From positions 1 through 39,875 of the forward strand of contig JARLIK010000013.1 in NCBI GenBank assembly GCA_031291755.1: 39,875 bases of DNA. Reading direction: 5' to 3'. The first letter of the stretch is position 1; each line of letters opens with the position of its first letter. Under the pieces are notes generated by a model. That model was not told where the DNA came from. It was given only the letters and a program-made list of their open reading frames with translations, and made no database searches. Positions 31,376-39,642 of the stretch are shown here, piece by piece. This stretch comes from Acidocella sp. (GTDB lineage: Bacteria > Pseudomonadota > Alphaproteobacteria > Acetobacterales > Acetobacteraceae). A program made the translations under genes and the position numbers.

Positions 31376-33178
31376 ATGAATGCAATGTCTAAACCGGCTT
31401 ATAATGTCATCGACCATACCTACGATGTTGTGGTGGTCGGGGCTGGCGGCTCTGGCTTACGTGCGACGTTGGGCATGGGGGCTGCAGGTTTAAAAACCGC
31501 TTGCATCACCAAGGTGTTTCCGACTCGCAGCCATACCGTGGCGGCGCAGGGCGGTATTGGTGCCGCGCTTGGCAATATGGGTGAGGATGACTGGCGCTGG
31601 CACATGTACGACACCGTGAAGGGGTCGGACTGGCTGGGTGATCAGGACGCAATTGAATATATGTGCCGCGAAGCGGTGCCTGCGATTTACGAGCTGGAAC
31701 ATTTCGGCGTGCCGTTCTCGCGCACCGAAGACGGCAAAATTTATCAGCGTCCGTTTGGCGGCCACATGAAGGACTATGGCAAAGAGCCGGCGATGCGCGC
31801 TTGCGCTGCCGCTGACCGTACCGGCCATGCGATTTTGCACACCTTGTATCAGCAGAGCCTGAAGCACGAAGTTGAATTCTTCGTTGAATATTTCGCGCTC
31901 GATTTGATTATGGATGATGAAGGTGCTTGCCGTGGCGTAATGGCCTGGTGCCTGGAAGACGGCACCATGCATCGCTTCCGCGCCCAGCAGGTGGTGCTGG
32001 CCACCGGCGGTTACGGCCGTGCTTATTTGTCCTGCACGTCCGCCCATACCTGCACCGGCGATGGCAGTGGCATGGTGTTGCGGGCTGGTTTGCCGACGCA
32101 GGATATGGAATTCGTGCAATTCCACCCGACCGGTATTTTCCCGGCTGGCTGCTTGATTACTGAGGGTGCGCGCGGTGAAGGCGGGTATCTGACCAATGGT
32201 GAGGGTGAGCGTTTCATGGAACGCTATGCGCCGACCGCCAAGGATCTGGCCTCGCGCGATGTGGTGTCACGCTCGATGACCATCGAGATCAACGAAGGCC
32301 GCGGCGTGGGGCCGAATAAGGATCATATTCTGCTGCATCTGGAACATCTGGGTGCTGATATTCTGGCCGAGCGTCTGCCGGGCATTTCAGAGACGGCGCG
32401 GGTGTTTGCCGGCGTGGATATCAATAAGGAAGCGATTCCGGTGCTGCCGACCGTGCATTATAACATGGGCGGGATTCCGACCAATTATAAAACCGAAGTG
32501 CTGCGCCCGACGGCTTCCAATCCGGATGCGATTGTTCCCGGTTTGATGGCGGTGGGTGAGGCGGCGTGTGTTTCGGTGCATGGCGCGAATCGTTTGGGCA
32601 CCAACTCGCTGCTGGATTTGGTGGTGTTTGGGCGTGCTGCTGCCAACCGTGCGGCTGAAATTGTGAAGCCAGGTGTTGCCCAGCAACCGCTGCCCGCGAA
32701 CGCCGGTGACAATGCGCTGGCGCGGTTTGATAAAGCCCGCAATGCCAAGGGCAGCACCAAGGTGGCGGATTTGCGCGAGCAGATGCAGCGCACCATGCAG
32801 GGCCATGCCGCGGTATTCCGCAATTCCGTGAGCCTCTCCGAGGGGGTTGCGAAAATGCACAAGCTCTGGAGCGGGCTTGATGATGTGGCTGTAACCGACC
32901 GCAGCCTGATCTGGAATTCGGATTTGGTGGAAGCGCTAGAGCTTGATAACTTGATGGGCAATGCGATGACCACGATGGTGAGTGCCGAGGCCCGCAAGGA
33001 GAGCCGTGGAGCGCAGGCGCATGACGATTTCCCGGATCGCGACGACGTGAACTGGATGAAGCACACGATCAGCTATTGCAACGACAAGGGAGAAGTGAAG
33101 CTGGAATACCGTGATGTGAAAATGCAAACACTCACCAACGAAGTTTCCGTTTTCCCGCCCAAGAAGCGCGTGTATTAA
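31376..33178 (+). CDS. sdhA: succinate dehydrogenase flavoprotein subunit
   Basis: Catalytic FAD subunit, 600 residues, normal length. It carries the dinucleotide-binding [16 protein letters not shown], the covalent-FAD histidine in [19 protein letters not shown], the dicarboxylate-binding [24 protein letters not shown], and the capping-domain [11 protein letters not shown]. The C-terminal [22 protein letters not shown] is also standard. It sits in the uninterrupted order sdhC-sdhD-sdhA-sdhB usual in Alphaproteobacteria. Confidence 0.98.
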   Translation: MNAMSKPAYNVIDHTYDVVVVGAGGSGLRATLGMGAAGLKTACITKVFPTRSHTVAAQGGIGAALGNMGEDDWRWHMYDTVKGSDWLGDQDAIEYMCREAVPAIYELEHFGVPFSRTEDGKIYQRPFGGHMKDYGKEPAMRACAAADRTGHAILHTLYQQSLKHEVEFFVEYFALDLIMDDEGACRGVMAWCLEDGTMHRFRAQQVVLATGGYGRAYLSCTSAHTCTGDGSGMVLRAGLPTQDMEFVQFHPTGIFPAGCLITEGARGEGGYLTNGEGERFMERYAPTAKDLASRDVVSRSMTIEINEGRGVGPNKDHILLHLEHLGADILAERLPGISETARVFAGVDINKEAIPVLPTVHYNMGGIPTNYKTEVLRPTASNPDAIVPGLMAVGEAACVSVHGANRLGTNSLLDLVVFGRAAANRAAEIVKPGVAQQPLPANAGDNALARFDKARNAKGSTKVADLREQMQRTMQGHAAVFRNSVSLSEGVAKMHKLWSGLDDVAVTDRSLIWNSDLVEALELDNLMGNAMTTMVSAEARKESRGAQAHDDFPDRDDVNWMKHTISYCNDKGEVKLEYRDVKMQTLTNEVSVFPPKKRVY

Positions 33179-33190
33179 GGGGTTTTTGAT

Positions 33191-33973
33191 ATGGCAGAAT
33201 TTACGCTTCCCAAGAATTCCAAAGTCGGCGTCGGCAAAACTTATAAAGCCCCCACAGGCGCCAAGCGCGTTAAGGAGTTCAAGGTTTATCGCTGGAACCC
33301 GGATGATGGGAAAAACCCAACGACGGATACTTATGAGATCGACCTTGATGCCTGTGGGCCGATGGTGCTGGATGCGATTATCAAGATCAAAAACGAGATT
33401 GATAGCTCGCTGACCTTCCGCCGTTCTTGCCGCGAAGGGATTTGCGGCTCCTGCGCGATGAATATCGACGGCACTAATACTCTGGCCTGTTTGAAACCGA
33501 TTGATGATGTGAAGGGCGCGGTTGCCATCAACCCGCTGCCGCATATGCCGGTGGTGAAGGATTTGGTGCCGGATTTAACCCAGGCCTATGCGCAATATCG
33601 CTCGATTGAGCCGTGGCTGCAGTCGGAGACCGCAGCGCCGCCTGATGGTGAGCGTTTGCAGAGCAAGGAAGAGCGTGCCGAGTTGGATGGGTTGTGGGAG
33701 TGCATCATGTGCTTCTGCTGCACCACTTCGTGCCCGAGCTATTGGTGGAATGGCGATAGGTATTTAGGCCCGGCGGTGTTGATGGCGGCGTACCGCTGGA
33801 TTGCCGATTCACGCGACGAACATACCGGCCAGCGGCTTGATGCGCTGGAAGACCCGTTCAAATTATACCGCTGTCACACGATTATGAACTGCACCCAGAC
33901 CTGCCCGAAGGGATTGAATCCCGCCAAGGCGATTGGCAAGGTGAAGCAGTTGATGCTGGAACGGCAGGGGTAA
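33191..33973 (+). CDS. sdhB: succinate dehydrogenase iron-sulfur subunit
   Basis: Electron-transfer subunit of complex II, 260 residues. Cysteines for all three clusters are present: [2Fe-2S] Cys80, 85, 88 and 100 ([15 protein letters not shown]); [4Fe-4S] and [3Fe-4S] ligands Cys171, 174, 177, 181 in [16 protein letters not shown], and Cys228, 234, 238 in [14 protein letters not shown]. An additional Cys176 lies within the second cluster motif. The gene is 12 bases after sdhA and is followed by a strong intrinsic terminator, so it ends the operon. Confidence 0.98.
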   Translation: MAEFTLPKNSKVGVGKTYKAPTGAKRVKEFKVYRWNPDDGKNPTTDTYEIDLDACGPMVLDAIIKIKNEIDSSLTFRRSCREGICGSCAMNIDGTNTLACLKPIDDVKGAVAINPLPHMPVVKDLVPDLTQAYAQYRSIEPWLQSETAAPPDGERLQSKEERAELDGLWECIMCFCCTTSCPSYWWNGDRYLGPAVLMAAYRWIADSRDEHTGQRLDALEDPFKLYRCHTIMNCTQTCPKGLNPAKAIGKVKQLMLERQG

Positions 33974-33982
33974 TTATCCGGC

Positions 33983-34010
33983 AAAAAAGCCCGCTTCGGC
34001 GGGCTTTTTT
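33983..34010 (+). terminator. Rho-independent terminator of the sdh operon
   Basis: A 12-bp perfect stem, AAAAAAGCCCGC / GCGGGCTTTTTT, around a TTCG tetraloop, ending in T6, nine bases after the sdhB stop. It is the best terminator in the window. The symmetric A/T flanks would allow function on both strands, but only the sdh operon reads into it. Confidence 0.93.
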
Positions 34011-34121
34011 CTGCGTTGCCTGACCTGTATGGAAGCTCTCCCCTCGCATTTTGTTTATTATAATCAACAATTCTAGCGCATGCAGAATAGCCGCGCTTGC
34101 TTTGCATGATGATTTACAAAA

Positions 34122-34160
34122 ATTTAGCTTCCCTTTGGTGTTTAAAATTGTAAGCTGAAT
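34122..34160 (+). promoter_or_regulatory. Inverted repeat in the leader of the transaminase gene
   Basis: ATTTAGCTT (34122-34130) and AAGCTGAAT (34152-34160) match in 8 of 9 positions as an inverted repeat with a 21-base spacer, ending nine bases before the GAGGAG ribosome-binding site (34169-34174). It could be an operator or a leader hairpin; no regulator gene is adjacent. Confidence 0.35.
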
Positions 34161-34181
34161 TTATCCTTGAGGAGTTTACAA

Positions 34182-35507
34182 ATGAGCGCTTCCGCCCGTC
34201 CCAGCAACGACCCCCTTATTCACCAATGGATGCCGTTCACGGCGAACCGGCAGTTTATGGAGCAGCCGCGGATTATCGCGCGGGCGGAGGGTGTTTATTA
34301 TTATGGCACCAACGGCCAGAAGATGCTGGACGGGTCGTCGGGCCTGTATTGCATCCCGCTGGGCCATGGCCGCCGGGAAATCCGCGAGGCGGTGGCCAAG
34401 CAGATGGAGGAGCTGGATTACGCGCCGCCCTTCCAATACGGCGTGCCGGGCGCGTTCAAACTGGCGACCGAAGTGGCGCAGATGACCCCGCCGGGGCTGA
34501 ACCGGATCATGTTCTCAGGCTCTGGCTCGGAAGCGGTGGAAACCGCCATGAAGGTGGCGATTCAGTATCACCGGGTACGGGGCGAGGGGCAGCGGCAGCG
34601 TTTTGTGGGCCGCGAGCGCGGTTATCATGGGGTGAATTTCGGCGGCTGGTCGGTTGGTGGCATGGTGAATAACCGCAAGGCGTTTGGCCTTGGGTTGCCG
34701 GGGGTATCGCATATGCGCCACACGGCCATTGCGGAAAATAAATTCGTGATGGGCCAGGGCGAGCATGGCGGTGTAGATCTGGCGAATGATTTGCAGCGGC
34801 TGGTGGATTTGCATGGCGCGGATACCATCGCCGCCTGCATTGTGGAGCCGATCGCCGGATCGACCGGGATATTGGTGCCGCCCAAGGGGTACTTGGAGCG
34901 GCTGCGCGAGATTTGCACGACGCATGGTATTTTGCTGATTTTCGATGAGGTCATCACCGGTTTTGGCCGTACCGGCGGGGTGTTTGCCGCCCAGACGTTC
35001 AACGTGACGCCGGATATCATGACGATGGCGAAAGCCATTTCCAACGGCAGCATCCCGATGGCGGCGGTGGCGGTGCGGGAGGATATTCAACAGACCATCC
35101 TCGATGCCGCGCCGGAAAATTCCATCGAATTTTTTCATGGCTATACCTACGCGGCACATCCGGTGGCCTGTGCGGCGGCATTGGCGACGCTGAAGATTTA
35201 CCGGGAGGAAGATACCTTTGCCCGGGTACGGGAATTGACCCCGGCGTTCCTGGAGCAGATCGGCGCGTTCAAGGGTATGGCGGGCATTGCCGATACCCGC
35301 GGGTTTGGTTTGCTAGGGGCGGTGGATGTGGAGCCGCATGGCAAGCCGGGGGCGCGTGGGTTTAAAATTCTCTGCAAGGCGTTCGAGCAGGGGTTGGTGC
35401 TGCGGGCGGCTGGTGATGCGATTGTGCTCGCCCCCCCATATGCCGCCACGGCGGATGAGATCACCCAGATGGTTGATATCATGCGGAAGGTGATTCTAGA
35501 GAGTTAA
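34182..35507 (+). CDS. omega-amino acid (beta-alanine):pyruvate aminotransferase
   Basis: A 441-residue class III PLP aminotransferase. The opening HQWMPFTANRQF is the hallmark of beta-alanine/omega-amino acid:pyruvate transaminases. PLP-site residues are Asp255 in LIFDEVITGFGRTG and the Schiff-base Lys284 in TMAKAISNG; GSGSEAVETAMK and the VEPIAGSTGILVPP segment are also standard. ATG 34182 has GAGGAG seven bases upstream. It would interconvert beta-alanine and malonate semialdehyde, which may matter for pantothenate synthesis (panB is at 38384) or amine catabolism. Other omega-amine substrates are possible. Confidence 0.87.
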   Translation: MSASARPSNDPLIHQWMPFTANRQFMEQPRIIARAEGVYYYGTNGQKMLDGSSGLYCIPLGHGRREIREAVAKQMEELDYAPPFQYGVPGAFKLATEVAQMTPPGLNRIMFSGSGSEAVETAMKVAIQYHRVRGEGQRQRFVGRERGYHGVNFGGWSVGGMVNNRKAFGLGLPGVSHMRHTAIAENKFVMGQGEHGGVDLANDLQRLVDLHGADTIAACIVEPIAGSTGILVPPKGYLERLREICTTHGILLIFDEVITGFGRTGGVFAAQTFNVTPDIMTMAKAISNGSIPMAAVAVREDIQQTILDAAPENSIEFFHGYTYAAHPVACAAALATLKIYREEDTFARVRELTPAFLEQIGAFKGMAGIADTRGFGLLGAVDVEPHGKPGARGFKILCKAFEQGLVLRAAGDAIVLAPPYAATADEITQMVDIMRKVILES

Positions 35508-35509
35508 GC

Positions 35510-36232
35510 ATGACAAAACCGCTCGCGGGTAAGACCAGCATCATCACGGGCGCCTCGAGCGGCATTGGCTTGGCCATCGCGCAGGCTTTTGCCGAGGCGG
35601 GGAGCGATGTGGTCATTGTAGCGCGTGGCGCAGCCAAGCTGCGTCAGGTGGCGCAGGCGCTGGGCGCATATGGTGGCAAGGTCACTGAAGTGGTGGCGGA
35701 TTTGACCAAAGATGATGACATCGCCAGGGTTTTTGCGGCGGTGAGTCATTTGGATGTGCTGGTGAATAATGCCGGTGCTTCAATCCGGGCGCGAACTGAA
35801 AATGTCACGCCGGCGCAATGGCGCAGCGTGATTGATTTGAATGTCACGGCGGCGTTTTTATGTGCGCAGGCGGCTTACCGGAAAATGCTGGATCAGGGTG
35901 GCGGGCGGATTATCAACATCGGTAGCGTCGCCTCGCGGGTGTCGCGGCCGCATACGGTGGCCTACACCACCTCAAAATTTGCGCTTGATGGGATGACGCG
36001 GGCGATGGCGCTGGATGGTCGCGGTCATGGTATTGCGGTGTCGATTTTGCATCCGGGCAATACGGACAGCGGAATTTGGGCCGGGCAGGAAGAGGCGGTG
36101 GCCAAGGAAGGGCTGATGCCGGGGGCGCAAGTGGCGCGGGCGGCGTTGCTGATGGCGACCTTGCCGCCGGGTATCAATATGCTGGATGCGACGATTTTGC
36201 CGCTGACGATGCCGTTTCTGGGGCGTGGTTAG
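35510..36232 (+). CDS. short-chain dehydrogenase/reductase
   Basis: A 240-residue classical SDR. Cofactor motif TGASSGIG (13-20), structural NNAG (86-89), Asn111, and catalytic Ser139, Tyr152 and Lys156 (AYTTSK) are all present. It begins two bases after the transaminase stop, so they are co-transcribed; a paired reduction of the semialdehyde product is plausible but not shown. The ARG residues after strand 2 hint at NADP preference. Its stop overlaps that of the convergent glycosyltransferase gene. Confidence 0.85.
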   Translation: MTKPLAGKTSIITGASSGIGLAIAQAFAEAGSDVVIVARGAAKLRQVAQALGAYGGKVTEVVADLTKDDDIARVFAAVSHLDVLVNNAGASIRARTENVTPAQWRSVIDLNVTAAFLCAQAAYRKMLDQGGGRIINIGSVASRVSRPHTVAYTTSKFALDGMTRAMALDGRGHGIAVSILHPGNTDSGIWAGQEEAVAKEGLMPGAQVARAALLMATLPPGINMLDATILPLTMPFLGRG

Positions 36233-37677
36233 GCGGGCTTTGCCGCAACGCGCTTCTGCACCCCCCAACTACGGCGGCCGGTGAGGAAATACACCCAGCC
36301 CCAGCTGGCGCCGAGGTGGCGTAGTAATTGAAAGCTGAACGGCTCGGCGATGGAGGCGAGTATGGCCAGACCGAAGTTGGCTTTGGTCTGGCCGCCCACC
36401 CAACGCCGGTACAAATGGATCGACCAGAGGTGGAAGCCGAGGTCGATGATGATTTTCCCGATGATGAAACCGCCGACCGGAACCAACAGCGCCAATTGTC
36501 CGGTGAACAGATACCATAGCAGAAAGCCGAAGGCGCAGAGGCCATAGATGGGTTGAAACGTGTCGATGGCTTTGACCGGCAGCATGGCGAGGCCGAGGCG
36601 GTGGTAGCGGGAGGCTCCTACCATGTCGCGGTACCAGAGTTGGGTTTGCAAAAACCCGCCGAACCAGCGGCGGCGCTGGCGCAAAAACCCCATAATGGAT
36701 GAAGGGGCTGAGGTGCGGGCGCGGGCGGTGCCCAGCACGGTGCTGTGCCAGTTGAGATTATGATCGTAGCCGTAGCGGCGCAAACGGTGGATCAGCTCGT
36801 AATCCTCAACCAGACAATCGGCATCAAACCCGCCGACCGTGAGTACCGCGCTGGTGCGAAACCCGGCGAAGGCGCCGGAGATCAGCAGCAGACTGTCCAT
36901 TTGTGACCAGGCGTAACGGCCCAGGAAATTGCGGATATATTCATAGGTTTGGAACCATTCAAAAAACCGGCCGCTGAGACTGTTGTCGCAGGCTGGAGCC
37001 AGGACGCCGGTGGCGGCAACCAGGCCGGGGTTGGCCTGGAAGGCATCGCGCATGGCGCGAAGGGCGTTGGCATCGAGAGCGGTGTCCGCATCCACGGTCA
37101 GGAACATGGTGGTTTGAACATGGGTGAGGGCGAGATTGAGGGTGCTGGCTTTGCCGCCGTGCGGCGCCCGCAGCCAGCGCAAACCGGCAACCATCGGGCT
37201 GGCGGCGCTGATGCCACCCGCAGGTGGTTCGGGAATGCCATAGTGGTTCGAGAGCAAGGCGGCGGTGCCATCGGTCGAGCCATCATCGGCGATGATGATT
37301 TCATCAGCGGGTTCGCTTTGCCGGCCAAGGGCGGTGATGGTGGCGGCCAGCACGGCGTCCTCATTGAAGGCGGCGACGATGACGGTCAGGCTGGGGCGTG
37401 CGCCGATTGGTTGCGCCAGCGGGACAGTTCGGCCCAAAGCCAGGGTCTGCCAGAAGGTGAAAATCAGCAAAGCGGTATCATAGGCGATATAGATGATCCC
37501 GACCGACCAGGCGCTGATCCCGTGGCCAAGGAAAGCGTGGATGAAGAGCAGGGCCCACAGCACCGCCACGCCGCCGTGAATCAGCAGGCTGGGCAGTGGC
37601 GTCGGCGGCCGGGTGAAGCGTGGCGAGATGGCGTGCAGGGGCGCTTCGAGGGGGCTGGTCATCTGGGGGGCTTGCAT
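36229..37677 (-). CDS. membrane glycosyltransferase family 2
   Basis: A 482-residue processive-type GT2. Two N-terminal membrane helices (about 31-80) precede the GT-A domain: TVIVAAFNEDAVL, IIIADDGSTDGT (DDG at 131-133), the metal-binding DAD at 196-198, an EDYE acid/base region at 291-294 and QRRRW at 334-338. C-terminal membrane helices follow. The layout is that of cellulose/hyaluronan/poly-GlcNAc synthase-like enzymes, but no accessory polysaccharide genes flank it, so the polymer is unknown. I start at ATG 37677; an ATG at 37746 would add residues without family support. Confidence 0.85.
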   Translation of the reverse strand: MQAPQMTSPLEAPLHAISPRFTRPPTPLPSLLIHGGVAVLWALLFIHAFLGHGISAWSVGIIYIAYDTALLIFTFWQTLALGRTVPLAQPIGARPSLTVIVAAFNEDAVLAATITALGRQSEPADEIIIADDGSTDGTAALLSNHYGIPEPPAGGISAASPMVAGLRWLRAPHGGKASTLNLALTHVQTTMFLTVDADTALDANALRAMRDAFQANPGLVAATGVLAPACDNSLSGRFFEWFQTYEYIRNFLGRYAWSQMDSLLLISGAFAGFRTSAVLTVGGFDADCLVEDYELIHRLRRYGYDHNLNWHSTVLGTARARTSAPSSIMGFLRQRRRWFGGFLQTQLWYRDMVGASRYHRLGLAMLPVKAIDTFQPIYGLCAFGFLLWYLFTGQLALLVPVGGFIIGKIIIDLGFHLWSIHLYRRWVGGQTKANFGLAILASIAEPFSFQLLRHLGASWGWVYFLTGRRSWGVQKRVAAKPA

Positions 37678-37819
37678 GAAAACATGCAGCGTTATGTGAT
37701 GCCGCAGCGGGCCGTGCCAAGCGCTTGCGTAACAAATTGCAAACAATTCAGAGTGATATGCTGTTATTCTAGAGTGCCCAGCGCCTATATATAAGGGGGT
37801 TATCGAAGCAGGAGCGATT

Positions 37820-38380
37820 ATGAGTCAGGTTGAAAAATATACGAAAACGGCGGTTGCCCTGCATTGGCTTATTGCTCTGGGTATCTTCCTGAACATTATC
37901 CTTGCCGATCTTAATGGTTATTTTTCGGACGCAACTGCCAGGGTGATGATTGATTTGCACAAATCCATCGGGATTACCGTGCTGGGGCTGGTCATTTTGC
38001 GGATCATCTGGCGTTTGACGCATACGCCACCGCCGTTTCCGGCGGATTACAAACCTTGGGAAAAGCTGGCGGCGCATACTGCGCATTATGCGCTGTATGG
38101 GTTGATCGTTCTGATGCCGCTGACCGGCTGGATTCACGATTCAGCCTTCAAGCAGGCGGCGGCTCATCCGTTAATTTTGTTCTGGACGATACCTTGGTTC
38201 CGGATCAGCTATATCGCCAATCTCGACCCGGCCACCAAGACTTACGTTCATTCTCTGTTTGGCGATATCCACACCTACCTCAGCTACGCTTTGTATGTGG
38301 TGTTGTCAGCGCATATTCTGGGGGCGCTGAAGCATCATTTCATTGACCGGCAGCCTGAGTTGCAGCGGATGTGGAAGTAA
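37820..38380 (+). CDS. cytochrome b561
   Basis: A 186-residue, four-helix di-haem b membrane protein. The first helix begins KTAVALHWLIALGIF with haem-ligand His15; His47 lies in MIDLHKSIGITVLG, and further histidines lie in the last helices (HSLFGDIHTYLSYALYVVLSAHILGALKHHF). Bacterial members oxidise ubiquinol or handle superoxide (CybB type). The ATG has AGGAG six bases upstream. It stands alone, divergent from GT2 and ending three bases before the convergent panB. Confidence 0.9.
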   Translation: MSQVEKYTKTAVALHWLIALGIFLNIILADLNGYFSDATARVMIDLHKSIGITVLGLVILRIIWRLTHTPPPFPADYKPWEKLAAHTAHYALYGLIVLMPLTGWIHDSAFKQAAAHPLILFWTIPWFRISYIANLDPATKTYVHSLFGDIHTYLSYALYVVLSAHILGALKHHFIDRQPELQRMWK

Positions 38381-38383
38381 CTT

Positions 38384-39160
38384 TTACTCAGGAAATTTCG
38401 AGGTTCTGACATCCTCGGCATATTTGGTCAGCGCTTCCTGCATCAGGGCGGCGCCGTTGATATAGGCGCGGGCGAAGCCGGGGGCGCGGTCCATGTTCAG
38501 GCCCAGTACGTCATGCAGCACCAGCACCTGTGCGTCAGTGCCCGGCCCGGCGCCGATGCCGATGGTAGGGACTGGGATGCTGCGGGTGATTTCGGCGGCG
38601 ACATCGGCAGGGATGGCCTCCATCAGCACCATTCTGGCTCCGGCTTGCGCCAGCGCGATGGCATCCTCGATCAGCCGGGCCGCTGCTTCGGGGGTTTTGC
38701 CCTGGCGTTTGAAGCCGCCGAACTGGCGGATGTGCTGCGGGGTTAAGCCGATATGGGCGCATACCGGCACGGCGCGGGCGGAGAGGAAGGCCACGGTTTC
38801 GACCATCGGCGCCCCGCCTTCGAGCTTGACGATTTCGGCGCCGGCTTTCATCAGCCGGGCCGAGGCGGCGAACGCCTGAGCCGGGCTTTCCTCATAGCTG
38901 CCAAACGGCAGGTCAGCCATGATCAGGGCCTTTTGCACGGCCTTGGCGACGATGGACGTGTGATATTCCATCTGCTCCAGCGACACGCCCAAAGTGTCGG
39001 GGCTGCCGGCGATCATCATGCCAAGCGAATCGCCGATGAGGATGCCATCCAGCCCGGCGGCGTCGGCCATGCGGGCGAACGGGTGGTCGTAGGCGGTAAT
39101 GAAGCTGAGTTTGCGGCCTTCGCGTTTGGCCTTGTCCCAGTTGGCGATGTTTTTGCTCAT
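38384..39160 (-). CDS. panB: 3-methyl-2-oxobutanoate hydroxymethyltransferase
   Basis: First committed step of pantothenate synthesis: hydroxymethyl transfer from methylene-THF to 2-oxoisovalerate. The 258-residue TIM barrel has SFITAYDHPFARMADAAGLDGILIGDSLGMM (metal and substrate site), MADLPFGSYE, KLEGG, GLTPQH and the catalytic glutamate in VLMEAIP, ending with VLVLHDVLGLN. It overlaps pncC by ATGA. panC is not present. A slightly short C-terminus is normal for the family. Confidence 0.96.
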   Translation of the reverse strand: MSKNIANWDKAKREGRKLSFITAYDHPFARMADAAGLDGILIGDSLGMMIAGSPDTLGVSLEQMEYHTSIVAKAVQKALIMADLPFGSYEESPAQAFAASARLMKAGAEIVKLEGGAPMVETVAFLSARAVPVCAHIGLTPQHIRQFGGFKRQGKTPEAAARLIEDAIALAQAGARMVLMEAIPADVAAEITRSIPVPTIGIGAGPGTDAQVLVLHDVLGLNMDRAPGFARAYINGAALMQEALTKYAEDVRTSKFPE

Positions 39161-39642
39161 AATCCGGTGGCACCTAGTAGAAGGTTCAAAGCGTAAATGA
39201 CGCTGGCGGCGCGAATTTCCTGCCGGTCACCTGAGAGGGCAACATGCCGCGAAATGACACCGCCTTGCAGGTCGGCCAGGCCGAACCAGACGGTGCCGAC
39301 AGGTTTTTGGGGTGTGCCGCCGTCCGGCCCCGCGATGCCGGTGATCGAGATGGCGATGTCGACGCCGGCACGTTGCTTGGCACCGGCTGCCATGCGCAGC
39401 GCCACGGCCTCGCTGACTGCCCCGGCTGAGGCGATCAGGCCCGGCGGCACGCCGAGTAGTTCAGCCTTGGCGGCATCTGAATAGGTGACGAAGCCGCGGT
39501 CCAGCACAGCTGAGGAGCCGGGAACATCGGTAATGGCAGCGGCCAGTAGCCCGCCGGTGCAACTCTCGGCGGTGGCGAGCCGGACGTTACGGGCCCGGCA
39601 GACCATGACCAGCCGTGCTGCAAGATTGTGCGAGATGGTCAT
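39157..39642 (-). CDS. pncC: nicotinamide-nucleotide amidohydrolase (CinA C-terminal domain type)
   Basis: Deamidates NMN to nicotinate mononucleotide in NAD recycling. The 161-residue protein is the stand-alone CinA C-terminal domain with no N-terminal MoaB-like domain. The catalytic Ser is in ATAESCTGGLLA (Ser27) and the key Lys59 in SDAAKAELLGV, with the conserved ITGIAGPDGGTPQKPVGTVWFGLAD block. ATG 39642 forms ATGA with the pgpA stop; the longer in-frame extension lies inside pgpA. panB follows, also coupled. Confidence 0.92.
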   Translation of the reverse strand: MTISHNLAARLVMVCRARNVRLATAESCTGGLLAAAITDVPGSSAVLDRGFVTYSDAAKAELLGVPPGLIASAGAVSEAVALRMAAGAKQRAGVDIAISITGIAGPDGGTPQKPVGTVWFGLADLQGGVISRHVALSGDRQEIRAASVIYALNLLLGATGL

